18,528 nucleotides of DNA, taken from Oscillospiraceae bacterium (GTDB lineage Bacteria; Bacillota; Clostridia; Oscillospirales; Ruminococcaceae). Shown in pieces: positions 15,378 through 18,528 of the stretch (position 1 is its first letter; every line of letters starts with the position of its first letter). The DNA is taken from assembly GCA_900768735.1 (NCBI GenBank), contig CAAGDZ010000072.1, forward strand, positions 1-18,528, read 5' to 3'. The notes under the pieces were generated by a model. The model worked only from the letters and a program-made list of their open reading frames with translations, ran no database searches and was not told where the DNA came from. Made by a program: the position numbers and the translations under genes.

Positions 15378-16247
15378 ATGACGGAAGAATTTGTTTTTAA
15401 CGGAATGTACTGCAAAAAGTGGATAAGCGACAGCGAGACCGCCGTTATCCAGATAATACACGGGCTCGGCGAGATGAGCGAATACTATGAGCAGTTCGCC
15501 GAATGCGTAAACGGCAAGGGGATTTCGGTTTATCTTGCGGAGATGAGGTATCACGGCAGGACAAGGCTTGCCGTCGATGTCGATGATTTGCTTGACGTTA
15601 TGGCGGATGAAAGCATAGCGCTTACCGAGAAGATACATGAAACACACAGCACGCCGATAATTCTGCTCGGACACAGCATGGGCGCGTATATAGCACAGCT
15701 TATGCTGAAAAAGCGCGGAGAGCTGTACAGCGGCGCGGTGTTGACCGGCTGCGCGTGCTTTGAAAACATACCCGCTTTGCAGGCGGCTATTGATAAGGAA
15801 ATAGCCGAAAAGGGTGCGGACGCACCGTGCATGGAGGTGTTTATGCAGGTGTTCGGCAGGGTTGCCAAGCGCTTTCCCGAAAAATGCACCGTGTCGTGGG
15901 TGACCTCCGACCTTGAGCGCGCCGAGTATTACGAAAAGCTCCCCTACACAAATGTCATGTACTCAAACCGCTTTTACAAAAGCTTTATCGATACCGCCGC
16001 AAAAATACAGGACGAGCAGTTCCCCATGTCGATAGAGCATAAGTGTCCTGTATTTATCGCGTGCGGAGCTGACGACTCGGTGGGCGGCTACGGCGCATAC
16101 CCGCCGACAAGAGCGGAGGATTACAAAAACGCGGGTTTTGATGTAAAACTAAAGGTGTACGAAAATATGCGGCACAGCGTTTTGCAGGAAAAGCGGCGGG
16201 ATATTGTGACAGAGGATATAATGGATTTTGTGCACGGTATTGTCTGA
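15378..16247 (+). CDS. Alpha/beta hydrolase, monoacylglycerol lipase/lysophospholipase type
   Basis: 289 residues. The nucleophile elbow is GHSMG (98-102, Ser100); the oxyanion stretch HGLGEMSEYY (28-37) matches the COG2267 lipase group; the acid is Asp232 or Asp233 (ACGADDSVGGYG) and the base is His266 (NMRHSVLQE). A helical cap spans about 130-215. Family knowledge: hydrolyses monoglycerides, lysophospholipids or small esters; the substrate here is unknown. No signal peptide, so cytoplasmic. GAAAGGAA precedes the ATG by about 10 bases. No clear promoter was found between the terminator at 15305 and this start, and no terminator after the gene, so its transcription may depend on read-through. 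Confidence 0.85.
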   Translation: MTEEFVFNGMYCKKWISDSETAVIQIIHGLGEMSEYYEQFAECVNGKGISVYLAEMRYHGRTRLAVDVDDLLDVMADESIALTEKIHETHSTPIILLGHSMGAYIAQLMLKKRGELYSGAVLTGCACFENIPALQAAIDKEIAEKGADAPCMEVFMQVFGRVAKRFPEKCTVSWVTSDLERAEYYEKLPYTNVMYSNRFYKSFIDTAAKIQDEQFPMSIEHKCPVFIACGADDSVGGYGAYPPTRAEDYKNAGFDVKLKVYENMRHSVLQEKRRDIVTEDIMDFVHGIV

Positions 16248-16263
16248 GCCGCCGTATTCTGTA

Positions 16264-16292
16264 TTGACAAAGACGTGACTTTGTGGTAATAT
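16264..16292 (+). promoter_or_regulatory. Promoter of the fluoride-switch/antiporter unit
   Basis: TTGACA (16264-16269), 17-bp spacer and TAATAT (16287-16292) preceded by TGG. An inverted repeat ACAAAG (16267-16272) / CTTTGT (16279-16284) covers the -35 end and the spacer. It starts 17 bases after the hydrolase stop codon and would begin the RNA just before the aptamer. Confidence 0.7.
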
Positions 16293-16309
16293 TATCATGT
16301 TGAGAATAA

Positions 16310-16367
16310 CGGAGATGATGTTCCTCCGAGACTTTGTCTGAACCGCTTTTAAGCTGATGACTTCTGC
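16310..16367 (+). promoter_or_regulatory. Fluoride riboswitch aptamer (crcB motif)
   Basis: The conserved blocks of the fluoride aptamer are present in order. CGGAG / CTCCG (16310-16314, 16324-16328) closes a loop ATGATGTTC; then AACCGC (16341-16346), a short stem GCTT/AAGC (16345-16354) and TGATGACTTCTGC (16355-16367). The pseudoknot GATGTT (16317-16322) with GACTTC (16359-16364) gives five pairs (one G-U) and one U-U mismatch. An unusual extra hairpin AGAC-TTT-GTCT (16329-16339) sits in the linker, where known examples have only a few bases. Family knowledge: binds one fluoride ion through magnesium ions and turns on fluoride-tolerance genes. The downstream gene fits this. Confidence 0.88.
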
Positions 16368-16400
16368 GTTTACGCAGTAGCTGTCGGCTTTTTTATTTTC
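16353..16400 (+). terminator. Fluoride-controlled terminator (expression platform)
   Basis: A long hairpin: 16353-16368 (GCTGATGACTTCTGCG) pairs with 16373-16388 (CGCAGTAGCTGTCGGC) with two mismatches, loop TTTA, then TTTTTTTTATTTT. Its left arm includes the pseudoknot strand GACTTC of the aptamer, so terminator and ligand-bound aptamer exclude each other: fluoride should allow read-through. Confidence 0.88.
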
Positions 16401-16420
16401 TATGATTGAGGGGTAATTTT

Positions 16421-17614
16421 ATGCTTACGGGTTTGGCTGTGATTTTTCTGTCGGGACTTATACTCGGCTGGGTGTCGAAAAAACTGCATCTGCCTGCGCT
16501 TATCGGGATGATAGCCGCGGGTATAGTCGCGGGGCCTTATGTGCTTAACATAATAGACGGTGCGGTGCTTGACATTTCGCCGCAGCTGCGGCAGCTCGCG
16601 CTTGTGATAATACTCACCCGCGCGGGATTGTCGCTTGATGTGAATGAGCTGAAAAAGGCGGGTCGGCCTGCGCTTTTGCTGTGCTTTGTGCCGGCTACCC
16701 TTGAGATAGCGGCAACGACGATACTCGCCCCTATGATATTCGGAATATCGTATATCGAGGCAGCTCTTGTCGGCACGGTAATAGCCGCCGTGTCACCCGC
16801 GGTGGTCGTGCCCGCCATGCTGAAAATCATGGACGAGGGCTACGGCTGCAATAAGCAGATACCGCAGATGATACTTGCGGGCGCATCTGCGGATGATGTC
16901 TATGTAATCGTTCTGTTCACCGCCTTTTCGGCAATACTAGCGGGCGGCGAGGCGTCGGCGTTTGACTTTGTGCAGATACCCACATCTATTTTACTTGGCA
17001 TAGCGCTAGGCGTAGCAGTCGGAAGACTGCTCAACCTGTTTTTCACAAGGGTGCATATCAGGGACAGCGTAAAGGTGATAATCATGCTGAGCCTTTCGTT
17101 TCTGATGATAACCTTGCAGGATTTTTCCGAGGATTATGTGCGGGTGTCGGGGCTTATCGCGATTATGGCACTCGGTATGACGGTGTTTAACAAAAACAAG
17201 CCGCTTGCAAAGAGATTGTCGGCGAAATATAACAAGCTGTGGACAGCCGCCGAGATAATCCTGTTTGTACTGGTCGGTGCGGCGGCGGATATAACCGCGA
17301 TAGGCACCTACGGACTTTGCGCGGTTTTACTGCTTGTAGTCGCTATGCTGTTCAGAATGGCGGGAGTGTATGTTTCGATGATAAAAACAAAGCTGTCACA
17401 AAAAGAGCGACTGTTTTGTATGCTCGCCTACACGCCCAAGGCCACCGTGCAGGCGGCTATCGGAGCTATACCGCTGTCGATGGGACTTTCCTGCGGCGGA
17501 CTGGTGCTGAGCGTCGCGGTGCTTGCTATACTTATCTGTGCGCCGTTCGGTGCGTTTATGATTGAGCTGACTTATAAAAGGCTGCTGAGTAAGGGCAAAG
17601 GAGAGTCGGGGTAA
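16421..17614 (+). CDS. Monovalent cation/proton antiporter (CPA superfamily)
   Basis: 397 residues, about 12 membrane helices. Features of the cation/proton antiporter fold: an N-terminal GxxxxxLHLPALIGMIAAGIVAGP stretch common in CPA proteins, the paired acids Asp158/Asp159 (GASADDVYVIV) where the ion-binding site is expected, and a basic residue in YTPKATVQAA (Lys340). There is no C-terminal nucleotide-binding domain. Family knowledge: exchanges Na+ or K+ for protons; such antiporters recur under fluoride riboswitches, probably because HF entry acidifies the cell. Direct export of fluoride is not shown. The ATG at 16421 has GAGGGG 7 bases upstream and is preferred to an in-frame TTG at 16406. 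No CrcB/Fluc or CLC-F gene is next to it in the window. Confidence 0.88.
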   Translation: MLTGLAVIFLSGLILGWVSKKLHLPALIGMIAAGIVAGPYVLNIIDGAVLDISPQLRQLALVIILTRAGLSLDVNELKKAGRPALLLCFVPATLEIAATTILAPMIFGISYIEAALVGTVIAAVSPAVVVPAMLKIMDEGYGCNKQIPQMILAGASADDVYVIVLFTAFSAILAGGEASAFDFVQIPTSILLGIALGVAVGRLLNLFFTRVHIRDSVKVIIMLSLSFLMITLQDFSEDYVRVSGLIAIMALGMTVFNKNKPLAKRLSAKYNKLWTAAEIILFVLVGAAADITAIGTYGLCAVLLLVVAMLFRMAGVYVSMIKTKLSQKERLFCMLAYTPKATVQAAIGAIPLSMGLSCGGLVLSVAVLAILICAPFGAFMIELTYKRLLSKGKGESG

Positions 17615-17659
17615 ATTTTCTCCGGACGCGGCATAAGCGATTTTAATTTATCAAAATTA

Positions 17660-17688
17660 TTGCAAAAGCCGCACCGATGTGTTATACT
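17660..17688 (+). promoter_or_regulatory. Sigma-A promoter of guaA
   Basis: TTGCAA (17660-17665), 17-bp spacer, TATACT (17683-17688) preceded by TGT (extended -10). The leader of about 55 bases holds a small hairpin, CCCGC / GCGGG (17716-17731), touching the GGGGAAAGGAAAGG ribosome binding stretch. No purine riboswitch is present. Confidence 0.8.
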
Positions 17689-17749
17689 AGTTATATTAAA
17701 TTATGTTACAGCAGACCCGCTTTGGTGCGGGGAAAGGAAAGGAAATACA

Positions 17750-18528
17750 ATGTCGGATTTTTCTACCGAGCAGCACGAGCTTGTGCTGGTTATCGACTTC
17801 GGCGGACAGTACAATCAGCTAATTGCCCGCAGAGTAAGAGAACATAATATTTACTGTGAGGTTATCTCATACAAGACCCCTATTGAGGAAATAAAGAAAA
17901 GACAGCCAAAGGGCATAATTTTCACCGGCGGTCCTAGGAGCGTATATCTTGACGACTCGCCGAGAATGACCTCGGAGATTTTTGAGATAGGCGTGCCGAT
18001 TTTCGGCATCTGCTACGGCGCACAGTTTATGGTATACGGACTGGGCGGCGTTATCGGCAAGGCTAACGAAAACGCAGCGGCGGAGTTCGGCAGAACCGAC
18101 TGCGAGTTTGACACAAGCTCGCTCGTGTTCAGCGGACTTAAAGAAAAGTCGGTTGTATGGATGAGCCACAACGACTATATCGAGACGCTCCCCGAGGGCT
18201 TCAGAGCGGTAGGACACAGCGACAAGTGTCCCTACGGCGCAATCGAGAACCCCGAGAAGAAGTTCTACGCGACGCAGTTCCACCCCGAGGTAAACCACAC
18301 CGAGCAGGGCTTTGAGATGCTCGGAAACTTTTTATACAAGGTATGCGGCTGTAAGGGCGACTGGACAATGAAGAGCTACGCACAGTCCGCGATAAAGCAG
18401 ATAAGAGAAAAGGTCGGCGACGGCAAGGTACTGCTCGCTTTGTCGGGCGGTGTAGACAGCTCGGTTGCCTGCGCGCTTTTGTCAAAGGCTATCGGAAACC
18501 AGCTCACCTGCGTATTTGTTGACCACGG
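17750..18528 (+). CDS. guaA: GMP synthase (glutamine-hydrolysing), 3' partial
   Basis: 259 residues are visible before the window ends, about half of the usual 510-520. The class I glutamine amidotransferase domain has Cys88 (FGICYGAQ), His178 and Glu180 (QFHPEVNHTEQG), plus the opening VLVIDFGGQYNQLIARRVRE. The ATP pyrophosphatase domain begins with the P-loop LSGGVDSS (231-238). Reaction: XMP + ATP + glutamine gives GMP, AMP, pyrophosphate and glutamate, the last step of GMP synthesis, in the cytoplasm. The start has GGAAAGG 8-10 bases upstream and its own promoter. The frame is intact to the last base. Confidence 0.96.
   Translation, partial: MSDFSTEQHELVLVIDFGGQYNQLIARRVREHNIYCEVISYKTPIEEIKKRQPKGIIFTGGPRSVYLDDSPRMTSEIFEIGVPIFGICYGAQFMVYGLGGVIGKANENAAAEFGRTDCEFDTSSLVFSGLKEKSVVWMSHNDYIETLPEGFRAVGHSDKCPYGAIENPEKKFYATQFHPEVNHTEQGFEMLGNFLYKVCGCKGDWTMKSYAQSAIKQIREKVGDGKVLLALSGGVDSSVACALLSKAIGNQLTCVFVDH

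Noticed and set aside
17689..17749. Purine riboswitch in front of guaA
   Set aside because: The leader is only about 55 bases and lacks the three-way junction and conserved loop sequences.
17867..18298. 143-codon minus-strand frame in guaA
   Set aside because: Antisense to the conserved amidotransferase domain with no start signal.

Overview
The window looks like a chromosomal segment of a Gram-positive Clostridia-type bacterium (Bacillota, perhaps an Oscillospiraceae/Ruminococcus relative; the genus is a guess). This rests on moderate GC with frequent ATA isoleucine codons, strong purine-rich ribosome binding sites, several sigma-A promoters with exact 17-bp spacers, and typical Firmicutes gene families: a YtrA-type GntR/ABC operon, an intramembrane-type histidine kinase beside an ABC transporter, a C+ form L31, and a single-protein GuaA. 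No integrase, transposase, CRISPR array, rRNA or tRNA was seen. Base use looks even throughout, so this reads as core chromosome with regulated accessory operons.

Layout. (1) 1-2251: the end of a parvulin-type PPIase/foldase gene, then a PflX-like radical SAM protein, closed by a hairpin. (2) 2252-3772, minus strand: a YifB/ComM AAA ATPase whose promoter diverges from that of a phosphoglucomutase gene (3988-5706). (3) 5751-6118: rpmE (L31) with its own promoter, a possible structured leader and a very clear terminator. (4) 6196-10801: a two-component system (OmpR-type regulator and a kinase with a tiny extracellular loop) followed by a fused ATPase-permease of MacB topology with a long, methionine-rich outer domain, then a terminator. 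(5) 10863-13822: a GntR (YtrA type) regulator, an ABC ATPase and two small six-helix membrane proteins, one transcription unit with a perfect-spacing promoter, a palindrome over the -10 region and two leader hairpins. (6) 13879-15345: a chemoreceptor with almost no extracellular domain. (7) 15378-16247: a monoacylglycerol-lipase-like alpha/beta hydrolase. (8) 16264-17614: a promoter, a fluoride riboswitch and its terminator in front of a monovalent cation/proton antiporter. (9) 17660-end: promoter and first half of guaA.

How they work together. Units 4, 5 and 6 all concern sensing or export at the cell envelope. The kinase/regulator probably senses stress in or at the membrane and induces the downstream ABC exporter. 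The GntR operon resembles Ytr-type envelope-stress transport modules. The fluoride switch should let transcription into the antiporter gene only when fluoride is present, fitting a role for proton/cation exchange in fluoride tolerance. The remaining genes are housekeeping (sugar phosphate isomerisation, ribosome, GMP synthesis, protein folding).

The most notable items are the riboswitch with an extra hairpin inserted in its aptamer linker, the Met-rich MacB-like transporter under its own two-component system, the repeat-rich regulatory DNA in front of comM, the response regulator and the GntR gene, and a shared TTGCA-type promoter form on three housekeeping genes. There is no gene-free stretch over 300 bases; the longest gap, 10742-11035, holds a terminator, a promoter, an operator candidate and two hairpins.
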